12,775 bases of DNA from Candidatus Avimonoglobus intestinipullorum (lineage in GTDB: Bacteria > Bacillota > Clostridia > UBA1381). The stretch lies in assembly GCA_018714645.1 (NCBI GenBank), contig DVND01000142.1:1-12775 (forward strand). The letters run 5' to 3'. Of the stretch, positions 1 to 8,499 are shown piece by piece (position 1 is the first letter of the stretch; the number at the start of each line of letters is the position of its first letter). A model generated the notes under the pieces. The model did not search any database and had not been told where the DNA came from. It was given only the letters and a program-made list of their open reading frames with translations. The translations under genes and the position numbers were made by a program.

Positions 1-1
1 A

Positions 2-3000
2 TTGACAGCAGAGCAGATGGGGAAAAAGTTAGTGCTGCATTTTGAGGGGATTTTCCAAAAAGCCTATATATATTGGAATGGGACGCTTGTGGTTCAGACC
101 AGCGAAGCATATCTGCCCACGGAGGCCGACATTACCGGAAAAGGGAAGGTTGGGAAAAACGACCTGCATGTCGTTTGCACGGCATTTGACAGCTGCGTGA
201 TCCCATCCGGCAGCGAGAAAACGACAGGCCTTGCCGGATCGTGGTTCCATAAGCTATACCGCGGCATATGGCAGGACGTCAGCCTGCATATCCTGCCCAA
301 GACAAACATTGCAGACCTTGAGATTGTAACGTCTGTCCGGGAAAATACGCTGGGCGTGATCGCGGAATTAGACCATGCGGCGGGGAAAAGCCTTTGCCTG
401 GAGGTTTTTGTATATGACGGAGCGGAAGAGGTAAAGCGGTTTTCCGCTATGACTGCGGGCGCGGAGATCGTCAAAATAAAAGAAGCGTGGCAGGATCCCG
501 TCCTGTGGGATACGGAACATCCGCATTTATATAGGCTTGAGGCGCGCCTAATGGAAAACGGGCGGGTGATCGACCGTAAAGAGGAACGGTTTGGATTCCG
601 GGAATTTTGGGCGGACGGCCAAAATTTCATGCTGAACGGCGTGCGGATCAACCTCCGCGGCGATTCCTGGCATTTCCAGGGCGCCGTCCAGCAGACGAAG
701 GAATACGCGCTGAACTGGTGCAGGGTGTGCAGGGAGTATGGGGTAAACAGCATCCGTTACCACGCCAATCCGCATCCCACCTATTATTTGGACGCGGCGG
801 ATGAGATGGGGATCTTGGTTGTAGACGAAACAGCGATTTACGGGTCCGGGAAATCAATGGATGCTGCGCATCCGGATTATCTGGATAACTGCCGCAGCCA
901 TATTCAAAAGCTGGTACGCAGAGACAAAAACCACCCGTCCGTGGTGATGTGGAGCTTACAAAATGAAATGCGCTGGGTGGATGGCCGGGACGAATATAAA
1001 AAACACGTTCCGGAGTTCATGGATATTTTTCATCAGGCGGACCATTCGGGAAGGCTGGTATCCCTGGATGGGGACAACCGGCTGATCGATAAAGCGCATA
1101 CTGAGGTGGCCAGTCTCCACTATAACATTGATGGGACTATCAACCAGTGGGACAGGAGGACGCCGCTGACGATTGGCGAGCACGGTGGCCTGTGGTATAT
1201 CTGCCCCCAAAACAGCAGTATGTATACGGGGCTGGGCGTTTACCGCGACCATGAGACCTGTGCGGAAGGTATTTCCCTGAAGGAACAGCTGTTTATGGAA
1301 TATGCCCGGCGCAAAGAGGTGAGCGGCATATCCAGCTTTAATTTTGCCCACTACATTGCCACCAGTATGCCCAAAGAAGATGTCCACATTGCAAACCCGC
1401 CGCGGACAATCAAAAAAAATTCGCTGACCATCAATAACGGGCTTCTGACGGAGTATCCCCGATATATCCCCAATGCGGCCTGCAAATATGCGGCGGAGGG
1501 AATGCGCCCGGTTACGGTTATCCCGCGGGAATACGATCATTCCTTTTATGATGACAAGCCGCTTTTCAGGACGCTTGACGTTTATAACGACACGCTGCAG
1601 CAGCAGGATGTGACGTTGGAAATGGAGGCGGTGCAGGGAGGAAAAGCGGTCTGGCGGGAGAGCAGAAGCTTTTTCCAGGAGCCGGGCAGGTATGTGTCCG
1701 TGAAAATCAGGTTCCAGCCGGAAAAATGCGAAGGGCGCACCCCATTGACCCTGACCGTGAAGCTTTATCATGGAGAACGGCTGATGTATACAATGCGAAG
1801 GACGTACTCCATTTATCCTGCCCAGGTCAAAACAAGCCCGGCAGTCAACGCCGCCATCTCTTATTTCGGCAACGACAGGGATTATGAAATCATCCGGGCG
1901 TTGGCGCCAAACTGCCGCCGGATCGAACGTGTGCAAGACGCTGGGCAGGAGAAAATTCTTGTTTTGAGCAGCAATCTGCCGCAGGGGGAAGCAGAGCTTC
2001 ACGACGCGTTATATGCCTATCTGAAAAACGGCGGACGCATTTTGATCCTGGAACAGACGGGGTTTTCCTTTGGCAGTATGACGATTAATAAAAAGGAATT
2101 CCTGCGGGCTCATGCCAGCGCATATTCCCACCCGGTGTTCAAAGGGCTCGGGAATGACGATTTTCAATGCTGGCTGCCCCATGCAGGGGAGTACGGTCCG
2201 GATTCGTTTATCAACAGCGCCTTTGAAAAGCCGGTGCACGGGGATTTTGACATCTTATTGGAGTGCAGTTTCGGCGACTTTAACGATGGCGGCGACCTGT
2301 GGACGCCGCTGCTGGAATATAAAATGGGCCGGGGCGCGGTCCTTGCATGCCAGCTCGAGGTGATGCGGTATTATGATTTCGTCCCCCAGGCTTGTGTGCT
2401 GCTGCGGAACATGTTGGCTTATTTGGAGGAAAGGATTTATGATTATCAAAATACCGGCATTATTGCCGCAAAGGAAGACAAGGCGTTTCTGGATGCGTTG
2501 GGGTTGGTCTACCGGGAGCAGTTTGCATGGGACAGCATCGGGCTTTTGATTGTCTCCCCGGAGGCGGCGGCAGGACGTGAACAGGAAATTCGGCTGTTTT
2601 TGGAACGGGGCGGAAGGCTCCTTTGCCTGCCGGTGGGGAATGGGGCGTTCCTGTCGGCCGTGACGGGGCTGCCGGTATCCGTTGAGAAACGGCCCACATA
2701 TCAGCTTTGGCCGGATTATACAGAACCGGAAATGCGCGGGGTATCCGTGGTAGACCTGTTTGGCATGGATAAGGTGGGTATGTCGCCGCGGGAGGTGGCC
2801 AACCGGTTCGTGGCGGTGGATACGATTGACGCCCCGGGGATAAAAAGGCTTGCTAAAAGCGTGGAAGACACAATCTGGGAAGATTTGTTTGTTGATAATC
2901 ATGGCGACGAATACTGCAAGCGTGCCCTGGTGGCTTATAAAAAGGAGCTGGCAGAGGAGGCCCGCTGCTATATGGCAAAGGTGGGGAACGTGATCATGTC

Positions 3001-3580
3001 CCAGTTCATTGTGGATGACGCGGACGAAAAATCCGTCCGGGTGTATACCAGGCTGTTGGCAAATATGGGCGCCCGGTTTGAGGACGGGGAAATGGAAGCT
3101 GTCAAGGGCGCAGGCCGCTATGCGGTGGAGAGCATGATGGCTTTGCCATACCATTCGTATGACGACTATGGACGGGCGCTGGCCTATTATTCCGACCCGG
3201 CGTTCAGCCTGAACAATCTGGGCGAAGGGCTTTACGGCTGGATGAAGAAGTTTGAGCGGGACAGGAAGGACGGGTTCCTGACCCTGACGGGAAGCGCGGG
3301 GCAGACGATGTTTGTAACCTGCTTTGTGCATGGGGTATCAGGACGGGACAAGGAATATCTTGCCTGTCTGGACTGTAATGCGGAATGTACGTTTTACTTA
3401 AACGGGGAAGTGGTCAACAGCAGGAGCGTGACGCTGAAAAACGGGATAAACCGGACCTTCCTGCTCGTCCGGGCGGGCGGGCAGGACGCCCGGCTGCGGC
3501 TGGTATTTAAGAATATGGACGGTACGTATGCCACCGACCTGCTCTACCGGACAACGGTGGACGAAGTAGACCCGAAATAG
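2..3580 (+). CDS. Glycoside hydrolase family 2 beta-glycosidase, large multidomain, 5' partial
   Basis: The reading frame is open from the window edge, so the N-terminus lies outside; the TTG at base 2 is not taken as the start. Visible residues (codon 1 at base 2) run as follows. A GH2 sugar-binding jelly roll covers about 1-95 (YIYWNGTLV near 22-30). An Ig-like domain covers about 100-197. The TIM barrel begins at FGFREF (197-202). It carries the acid/base Glu322 in WSLQNE (317-322) and the likely nucleophile Glu393 in TIGEHGG, 71 residues apart, as is usual for GH2. An Ig-like domain follows (about 505-605), then two consecutive flavodoxin/glutamine-amidotransferase-like Rossmann domains (about 610-815 and 816-1030) and a C-terminal jelly-roll-like module. 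The visible 1192 residues already exceed E. coli LacZ (1024). GH2 enzymes cleave beta-galactosides, glucuronides, mannosides and others; the substrate cannot be read here. It probably shares a transcript with the phosphorylase gene 87 bp downstream. Confidence 0.9.
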   Translation: MTAEQMGKKLVLHFEGIFQKAYIYWNGTLVVQTSEAYLPTEADITGKGKVGKNDLHVVCTAFDSCVIPSGSEKTTGLAGSWFHKLYRGIWQDVSLHILPKTNIADLEIVTSVRENTLGVIAELDHAAGKSLCLEVFVYDGAEEVKRFSAMTAGAEIVKIKEAWQDPVLWDTEHPHLYRLEARLMENGRVIDRKEERFGFREFWADGQNFMLNGVRINLRGDSWHFQGAVQQTKEYALNWCRVCREYGVNSIRYHANPHPTYYLDAADEMGILVVDETAIYGSGKSMDAAHPDYLDNCRSHIQKLVRRDKNHPSVVMWSLQNEMRWVDGRDEYKKHVPEFMDIFHQADHSGRLVSLDGDNRLIDKAHTEVASLHYNIDGTINQWDRRTPLTIGEHGGLWYICPQNSSMYTGLGVYRDHETCAEGISLKEQLFMEYARRKEVSGISSFNFAHYIATSMPKEDVHIANPPRTIKKNSLTINNGLLTEYPRYIPNAACKYAAEGMRPVTVIPREYDHSFYDDKPLFRTLDVYNDTLQQQDVTLEMEAVQGGKAVWRESRSFFQEPGRYVSVKIRFQPEKCEGRTPLTLTVKLYHGERLMYTMRRTYSIYPAQVKTSPAVNAAISYFGNDRDYEIIRALAPNCRRIERVQDAGQEKILVLSSNLPQGEAELHDALYAYLKNGGRILILEQTGFSFGSMTINKKEFLRAHASAYSHPVFKGLGNDDFQCWLPHAGEYGPDSFINSAFEKPVHGDFDILLECSFGDFNDGGDLWTPLLEYKMGRGAVLACQLEVMRYYDFVPQACVLLRNMLAYLEERIYDYQNTGIIAAKEDKAFLDALGLVYREQFAWDSIGLLIVSPEAAAGREQEIRLFLERGGRLLCLPVGNGAFLSAVTGLPVSVEKRPTYQLWPDYTEPEMRGVSVVDLFGMDKVGMSPREVANRFVAVDTIDAPGIKRLAKSVEDTIWEDLFVDNHGDEYCKRALVAYKKELAEEARCYMAKVGNVIMSQFIVDDADEKSVRVYTRLLANMGARFEDGEMEAVKGAGRYAVESMMALPYHSYDDYGRALAYYSDPAFSLNNLGEGLYGWMKKFERDRKDGFLTLTGSAGQTMFVTCFVHGVSGRDKEYLACLDCNAECTFYLNGEVVNSRSVTLKNGINRTFLLVRAGGQDARLRLVFKNMDGTYATDLLYRTTVDEVDPK

Positions 3581-3667
3581 AGCGGGGCGGGACCGGTGAT
3601 TTTACAAGTTATACTACCTGGAGCAGCAGGGGATGGAGAAAAATAAATTTAATGCAGGAGGATTCCA

Positions 3668-5944
3668 ATGACGTATCAATTTAACAATCAGGCCCGGGAA
3701 ATTGAAATCAACAAATACAGCACGCCGACGCCCTGGATGAATTATTTATCCAACGGGACGTTCCACACCATGATATCCCAGGCCGGGGGCGGCGTGGCGT
3801 TCTATAGATCCCCCCAGATCTGGCGGATCAACCATTACCGGTTTTTCCATCTGCCCACAGACCGGAGCGGGTTTTATACCTATATCAAAGACGGCGGGGA
3901 CGTCTGGTGTCCCACCAATGAGCCGTGCAAAACAAAGCCGGAGACGTGGAAGGCGGCGCATGGTATGGGCTATACCCGGTTTGAGGCCGGGAGAAACGGC
4001 GTGCATGCTGTTGCGACATACTTTGTGGGGAAATATGAAAACGCCCTGATTTGGAATTTAAAGCTGAAATCGGAAACGGACAAGAAAATTACCCTGTTCC
4101 CCTATGTGGAACTGGGGATGATGGAGTTTATGCGGGAATTGCAGTGGCAATGCTATAACAAGCACCAGCTTTCCGCCTATGCCATCGACGACGTTCTGGT
4201 GTACCGCTACGGCGTGGAAACGCAGCCCAAGCCGGAGGAAACGCCGTTGGTGTATTTCGCGGCGGACGTGCCTGTGACAGCATTTGACTGCGACCGGGAT
4301 GAGTTTGTGGGCGCATACCGGAGCGAAGAGAATCCGCAGAATGTGGAGGCGGGGGGCTGTACCAATTCCACATTATACGGCGGCGACCCCTGTTTTGCGC
4401 TCCAGATCGATTTGGAGCTGAAGGCCGGCGAAGAACGGGAAGTGAACATTTTCCTGGGTACGGCGATGACCGAGGAGGAAATCAAACGCTGCGTTTCCCA
4501 TTGCCGGGAGAAGGGGTTCGTGGAAACCTCCTATGCGGCGCTGAGCGCCCAATGGGCAGATTTTTTGAGGAAATTCCAATGTGAACTGCCGGATGCGGAC
4601 GTGCAGACGATGGTCAACATCTGGAATCCGTATCAGGCAGAGCGGAATTTCCAGTTTTCCAGGAATATAAGCTATTATGCCACCGGCACGTTCCGCGGGG
4701 TCGGCGTGCGGGATACGGCGCAGGATATTCTGGCAATGGTACCCTTTGATCTTTGCCGGGCAAAGGATAAGCTGAACCTGCTGCTTGGACAGCAGTACCG
4801 GGACGGCCACTGCAACCATTACTGCTTCCCCATAGAGGGGTGGGAGCCGCTGGCCCGGATCCATTCGGACAACCATCTTTGGCTGGTGATGGCGGCGTAT
4901 CACATTGTCATGGAAGAAGGGACGCTGGACTATTTGGAGGAGGCAGTGGATTTTTACGACGGCGGCAGCGCCACTGTCTGGGAACACATCAAAAAATCCA
5001 TCGATTTTACAATGGCAAACCTTGGGGAACAGGGTTTCCCGCTGATGCTGGCATCGGACTGGAACGACATGCTGTATAAGGTATGCCGGGAGGGAAAGGG
5101 CGAAAGCATCTGGACCAGCATGCAGTTCGGCACAGTCCTGCACCAGATTGCGGAGCTGGCTGACCGCATGGGTGAAAACGGGCAAAAATACCTGGATATT
5201 TACGAGGCGCAGAAGAAGCTTGTCAACGAAAAAGCATGGGACGGCGCATGGTACCGCCGCTGTATCACGGATGACGGGACATTTATTGGTTCCGCGGCGG
5301 AACCGCAGGCAAAAATCTGGCTGAATACCCAAAGCTGGTCGGTGATTTCCGGTATGGGCGCATATGGGAAAGCGGCCATGGACAGCGTGAAACAATATCT
5401 GGATACGGATTTGGGGATCAAGAAAATCCATCCGTCCATGATGACCGATTATCCCACAAAAGAGGGGAATCTCACCTGTTACAACAAGGGCTGCGGCGAA
5501 AACGGCAGCGTGTTCTGCCACGCCAACACCTGGGCGATTATTGCGGAGTGCCTGCTGAAGCGGCCGGAACGGGCATACAAGTACTACCACCAGCTGCTGC
5601 CCATGGTGGCGCAGGCAAAAGCCGGGGAATGGCGCTATAAAGCGGAGCCGTATGTATATTCTTCCAATATATTCGGGCCGGAAAGCGATAAATTCGGGCT
5701 GGCAAACGTATCGTGGCTGACGGGCACGGCGGCGTGGATGTACCTGGCTGTGACGCAATATATGCTCGGCATTCGGCCGAACTGGGACGGGCTGGAGATT
5801 GACCCGTGCCTGACGGCGCAAATGCTGCCCGCAAAGGTGACCCGCGTATTCCGCGGATGTACATACCATATCACAATTACCAAGAACGAACGGGCATTTA
5901 TTCCCCATGAAACCGGCCGTGAGGAATTTGAAATCACAATTTGA
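3668..5944 (+). CDS. GH94 glycoside phosphorylase (cellobiose/chitobiose phosphorylase-like)
   Basis: This is a 758-residue cytoplasmic protein without a signal peptide. GH94 enzymes split a beta-linked disaccharide or oligosaccharide with inorganic phosphate, giving an alpha-sugar 1-phosphate with inversion. The N-terminal beta-sandwich carries the family pattern WMNYLSNGTFHTMIS (23-37), FYRSP (45-49) and GMGYTRFEA (99-107). The (alpha/alpha)6 barrel carries TFRGVGVRDTAQD (341-353), DWND (464-467), with Asp467 the probable general acid by analogy with the Trp-Asn-Asp motif of chitobiose phosphorylase, and KGCGENGSVFCHANTW (607-622). The length fits the disaccharide phosphorylases (about 750-820) rather than the longer beta-1,2-oligoglucan enzymes. 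The start is fixed by AGGAGG at 3656-3661, six bases before the ATG. Cellobiose, chitobiose, laminaribiose and cellobionate phosphorylases all belong to GH94 and I cannot choose between them. The upstream GH2 enzyme probably supplies or trims the substrate. Confidence 0.9.
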   Translation: MTYQFNNQAREIEINKYSTPTPWMNYLSNGTFHTMISQAGGGVAFYRSPQIWRINHYRFFHLPTDRSGFYTYIKDGGDVWCPTNEPCKTKPETWKAAHGMGYTRFEAGRNGVHAVATYFVGKYENALIWNLKLKSETDKKITLFPYVELGMMEFMRELQWQCYNKHQLSAYAIDDVLVYRYGVETQPKPEETPLVYFAADVPVTAFDCDRDEFVGAYRSEENPQNVEAGGCTNSTLYGGDPCFALQIDLELKAGEEREVNIFLGTAMTEEEIKRCVSHCREKGFVETSYAALSAQWADFLRKFQCELPDADVQTMVNIWNPYQAERNFQFSRNISYYATGTFRGVGVRDTAQDILAMVPFDLCRAKDKLNLLLGQQYRDGHCNHYCFPIEGWEPLARIHSDNHLWLVMAAYHIVMEEGTLDYLEEAVDFYDGGSATVWEHIKKSIDFTMANLGEQGFPLMLASDWNDMLYKVCREGKGESIWTSMQFGTVLHQIAELADRMGENGQKYLDIYEAQKKLVNEKAWDGAWYRRCITDDGTFIGSAAEPQAKIWLNTQSWSVISGMGAYGKAAMDSVKQYLDTDLGIKKIHPSMMTDYPTKEGNLTCYNKGCGENGSVFCHANTWAIIAECLLKRPERAYKYYHQLLPMVAQAKAGEWRYKAEPYVYSSNIFGPESDKFGLANVSWLTGTAAWMYLAVTQYMLGIRPNWDGLEIDPCLTAQMLPAKVTRVFRGCTYHITITKNERAFIPHETGREEFEITI

Positions 5945-5950
5945 CCATAC

Positions 5951-5991
5951 AAAAACACCTCCCTGTATATTGTTTGCAGGGAGGTGTTTTT
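5951..5991. terminator. Bidirectional intrinsic terminator between convergent genes
   Basis: A perfect 15-bp inverted repeat (AAAAACACCTCCCTG at 5951-5965 and its complement at 5977-5991) encloses an 11-base loop. The arm ends in five A residues on one side and five T residues on the other, so the RNA from either strand has a stem followed by a U run. It lies 6 bases after the phosphorylase stop and about 65 bases beyond the last phn gene, so it can end both convergent transcripts. Confidence 0.9.
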
Positions 5992-5993
5992 CT

Positions 5994-6013
5994 GCAGATT
6001 GTATAGAATCTGC
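5994..6013. repeat. Small inverted repeat next to the terminator
   Basis: GCAGATT (5994-6000) and AATCTGC (6007-6013) form a perfect 7-bp inverted repeat with a 6-base loop, right beside the main terminator. It could be a secondary hairpin helping 3' end formation of the phn transcript. There is no U run, so by itself it is not a terminator. The rest of the 5945-6056 gap shows nothing else. Confidence 0.35.
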
Positions 6014-6056
6014 GATATGATTGAAAAGGGGGTGTGGGGCGTACCGTTATTCGTTA

Positions 6057-6902
6057 TTATGAAAACTTTTTCTTGATTCTGACAAAAACTCGTTCGATGC
6101 AGTATGCAACCAAAAAGACCAGCAAAATAGCTACGCCGGCAGTGCCGTAATCGTATCCCTGCAAGCTGTTGGAAATCACATACCCGATGCCGCCGGTGCC
6201 GACCATCCCAAGGATTGCGCATTCTGAAAAGTTTGTTTCCAGGCGCATGCCCGCCCATGCAACAATCTGCGGCAAAGCCGCCGGCAAAATTGCATTGATA
6301 AAAATACTCAGCCGGTTTGCCCCGGTGGCTTCCAGGGCCTCAATTGTCTCATCCGGGATGCTTTCAAAGCTCTGGGCGAAAGATTTTGTAAAGAATGCGG
6401 TGGTGTGGACACACAGCCCTGCCACGCCCGCTTCCGGCCCCATGCCCAGGCATACCAGCATCAGCAGAACCCATACAGGGGTTGGAACAGCCCGCAAAAA
6501 CGTAAAGAACGACTGTGTTATTACCGATAAAACCGGTACGCGGAATACATTTCGGGCAGCCAGCATTCCAAATACGATTCCCAAAACCAAACTATATAAC
6601 AGGGACAATACGGCGATGGATACCGTTTCTATCAAAGAGGAAGAAACCAAATCCATATTGGAAAAGTCCAAATGCGCCAAATCCCAAAAAACGATTCCCA
6701 CATCGGGAAGGCGGGAGGCCATTTTGGCCCAGTCAATTTCCAGATAGAACAAACTCAATACAGACAGGATAGCAACGGTTATAAGGAAAATGGGAATAAA
6801 CCGGTTTCTCTGCCTGCATTTTACCGGAATACGGGCCGCGCGTTTTATCTTGGCCGGCCTCCATCCCAAGCGGATAGCGGCTTCGTTGGAATTTAAAGTC
6901 AT
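6057..6902 (-). CDS. phnE: Phosphonate ABC transporter permease PhnE (second copy)
   Basis: A 281-residue membrane protein of the PhnE/binding-protein-dependent permease type. It has a basic N-terminal tail of about 33 residues, a membrane segment at about 35-53, a cluster of segments from about 92 to 170 and the last at about 255-272. The cytoplasmic coupling (EAA) loop, which docks on the ATPase, reads EALEATGANRLSIFINAILP (188-207) and is followed by a GMVGTGGIG stretch (232-240) typical of PhnE. It probably pairs with the preceding permease as a heterodimer in the inner part of the phosphonate importer. The ATG overlaps the stop of the upstream permease gene (ATGA, 6902-6899), with AAAGGAG about 8 bases before it, so translation is likely coupled. 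It is the last gene of the operon. Confidence 0.92.
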   Translation of the reverse strand: MTLNSNEAAIRLGWRPAKIKRAARIPVKCRQRNRFIPIFLITVAILSVLSLFYLEIDWAKMASRLPDVGIVFWDLAHLDFSNMDLVSSSLIETVSIAVLSLLYSLVLGIVFGMLAARNVFRVPVLSVITQSFFTFLRAVPTPVWVLLMLVCLGMGPEAGVAGLCVHTTAFFTKSFAQSFESIPDETIEALEATGANRLSIFINAILPAALPQIVAWAGMRLETNFSECAILGMVGTGGIGYVISNSLQGYDYGTAGVAILLVFLVAYCIERVFVRIKKKFS

Positions 6903-7699
6903 TTCAGGAGCTCCTTTCGAAGTTTACTGGTAATTCGGTCAACTACAATCACCATAACGGCAATCAATAAGATGATGCTCAACGCAATATCGTATTGAAA
7001 CCCTTTGATATAAGAAAAGAGGGTCAGCCCCACGCCTCCGCCTCCAACCATCCCAACAATTGTTGATGCACGGATATTGAGTTCCACACAATAGAGGAAC
7101 CAGGATAAAAAACCGCTCAGGCAGGATGGGAGGATCGCCTGCGCCACCCGCTGCGGAAACGTTGCGCCTACGGCCTGCAGGCTTTCAACACAATCCTGGG
7201 AAACGTCTTCCATGGTTTCCACAAAAGCACGCACCATAAAAGCAAAACTGGTAATGCATAAAGCCACAAACCCAACTCCCGTACCGATTCCCAAAGAGGA
7301 AAACAGGATAAAGGCCCATACCAAAGCCGGAATATTTCGCAGGAAGGTTGCAAAGCCCCGGACAAATTTTGCGGCTTTCGGAAAAGGGGAAACCTTTTCA
7401 CTCCCAAACAGCGACACAAAGAAGGCCAGGACCGCTGCAACTGTCGTGGCGGATACCGCCAGCGCCAGCGTTACCAAAACACTGGATAATATGCCGGGGA
7501 TCCTGCTGGATTTTGGCAGCGCAGGGGGGAGGAAATCTTCCGTAATAAATTCCCAGAACGCATCCCCATTTGCAAACAGCGTCATGATGTTAAAATTTGT
7601 GAGATAACTGCATACGAAAAACAGCAGAACTGCCGCAATCAGGAACCCGGTATATAACCGTTTTAAATTATGCGCAATCAGCGGTATCCTTTTCGTCAT
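6899..7699 (-). CDS. phnE: Phosphonate ABC transporter permease PhnE (first copy)
   Basis: A 266-residue permease with a first membrane segment at about 15-34, a block of segments at about 68-98 and 117-160, and a final one at about 236-254. The EAA coupling loop is ESLQAVGATFPQRVAQAILP (172-191), followed by GMVGGGGVG (216-224). The two permeases differ clearly in sequence but share loop and glycine motifs, so they are old paralogues that probably form a heterodimeric channel. I place the start at the ATG at 7699 because GGAGG sits 8 bases before it. A longer frame beginning with TTG at 7714 would swallow that ribosome binding site. With this start the gene overlaps the end of phnC by 32 bases, a strong sign of coupled expression. 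Confidence 0.92.
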   Translation of the reverse strand: MTKRIPLIAHNLKRLYTGFLIAAVLLFFVCSYLTNFNIMTLFANGDAFWEFITEDFLPPALPKSSRIPGILSSVLVTLALAVSATTVAAVLAFFVSLFGSEKVSPFPKAAKFVRGFATFLRNIPALVWAFILFSSLGIGTGVGFVALCITSFAFMVRAFVETMEDVSQDCVESLQAVGATFPQRVAQAILPSCLSGFLSWFLYCVELNIRASTIVGMVGGGGVGLTLFSYIKGFQYDIALSIILLIAVMVIVVDRITSKLRKELLK

Positions 7700-8474
7700 T
7701 AGCGGTTCCTCCAATCATTAAATTTTCCCGGGCCGTTCCGTAAATTTTTTCGATCATTGCATCATCTAACTGTGCCGGCGGCCCGTCAAACACAATTTCG
7801 CCCTGGGATAATCCAATAATGCGCGTGGAATAGGTCAAAGCCACATCCAACTGATGCAGGTTGACAATGCAGGCGATATTTCTTTTCTGCGCCATATCGT
7901 GAAGCAGCCCCATAATGGTTTTAGCGCTGGAAGGATCCAGGGAGGCAATCGGTTCATCACACAACAGTAATTTTGGATTCTGCATGACTGCACGGGCAAT
8001 CCCGACCCGCTGTTTTTGGCCGCCCGACAAATCGGCGGCGCGGTTATAGCTGAATTCCTCCAATCCCAGCTCTTTTAACAAATCCAGCGCATCCCGTTTA
8101 TCAGCCTCACTGTACAGGCCGAAAATACCTTTTATTCCGCCCATATACCCCAAACGCCCGTGAAGGACATTTTGTACAACCGACAGGCTATATACAAGAT
8201 TATAGTTTTGAAAAATCATACCGACTTTCCGCCGCTGCTCCCGCAGTTTTTTCCCGCGCTGGCGGGATACGGGCTGGCCGTCGAGCCAGACCGTGCCGCC
8301 GCTGATTGGGATCAGGCGGTTGACTGCCCGCAGCAGCGTGGATTTCCCCGAACCGGACGGGCCGATCACAGAGACAAATTCGCCCTCCGTCAATTCAAAA
8401 GAAATCTCTTTGAGTGCATGCACCCCATTGGGGTAGTGTTTAGATACCCGGTCAAATTTTAAAATAGGTTCCAT
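7668..8474 (-). CDS. phnC: Phosphonate ABC transporter ATP-binding protein PhnC
   Basis: A 268-residue ABC ATPase that energises phosphonate import on the inner face of the membrane. The motifs are complete: Walker A GPSGSGKST (38-46), Q-loop Gln89, signature LSGGQKQR (149-156), Walker B LLLCDEP (169-175) and switch His207. The short N-terminal part and the VSKHYPNGVHALKEISF beginning are typical of the PhnC branch. The usual tail of about 250 residues is extended by a short acidic end of roughly 15 residues encoded in the overlap with the next gene. AGGAGA lies about 7 bases before the ATG. The gene follows phnD after 25 bp. Confidence 0.95.
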   Translation of the reverse strand: MEPILKFDRVSKHYPNGVHALKEISFELTEGEFVSVIGPSGSGKSTLLRAVNRLIPISGGTVWLDGQPVSRQRGKKLREQRRKVGMIFQNYNLVYSLSVVQNVLHGRLGYMGGIKGIFGLYSEADKRDALDLLKELGLEEFSYNRAADLSGGQKQRVGIARAVMQNPKLLLCDEPIASLDPSSAKTIMGLLHDMAQKRNIACIVNLHQLDVALTYSTRIIGLSQGEIVFDGPPAQLDDAMIEKIYGTARENLMIGGTANDEKDTADCA

Positions 8475-8499
8475 TATAGTTCTCCTGTATTCCGCTTGA

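Noticed and set aside
4373..5908. Long open frame (511 codons) antisense to the GH94 gene, and similar frames at 956-2002 and 2255-3331 antisense to the GH2 gene
   Set aside because: They lie opposite clearly conserved enzymes, show no recognisable domain and have the composition of mirror-frame translations in GC-rich codons.
5635..6258. Minus-strand frame of 207 codons spanning the convergent intergenic gap
   Set aside because: It runs through the bidirectional terminator and overlaps both the phosphorylase and the PhnE gene in other frames; no ribosome binding site or family resemblance.
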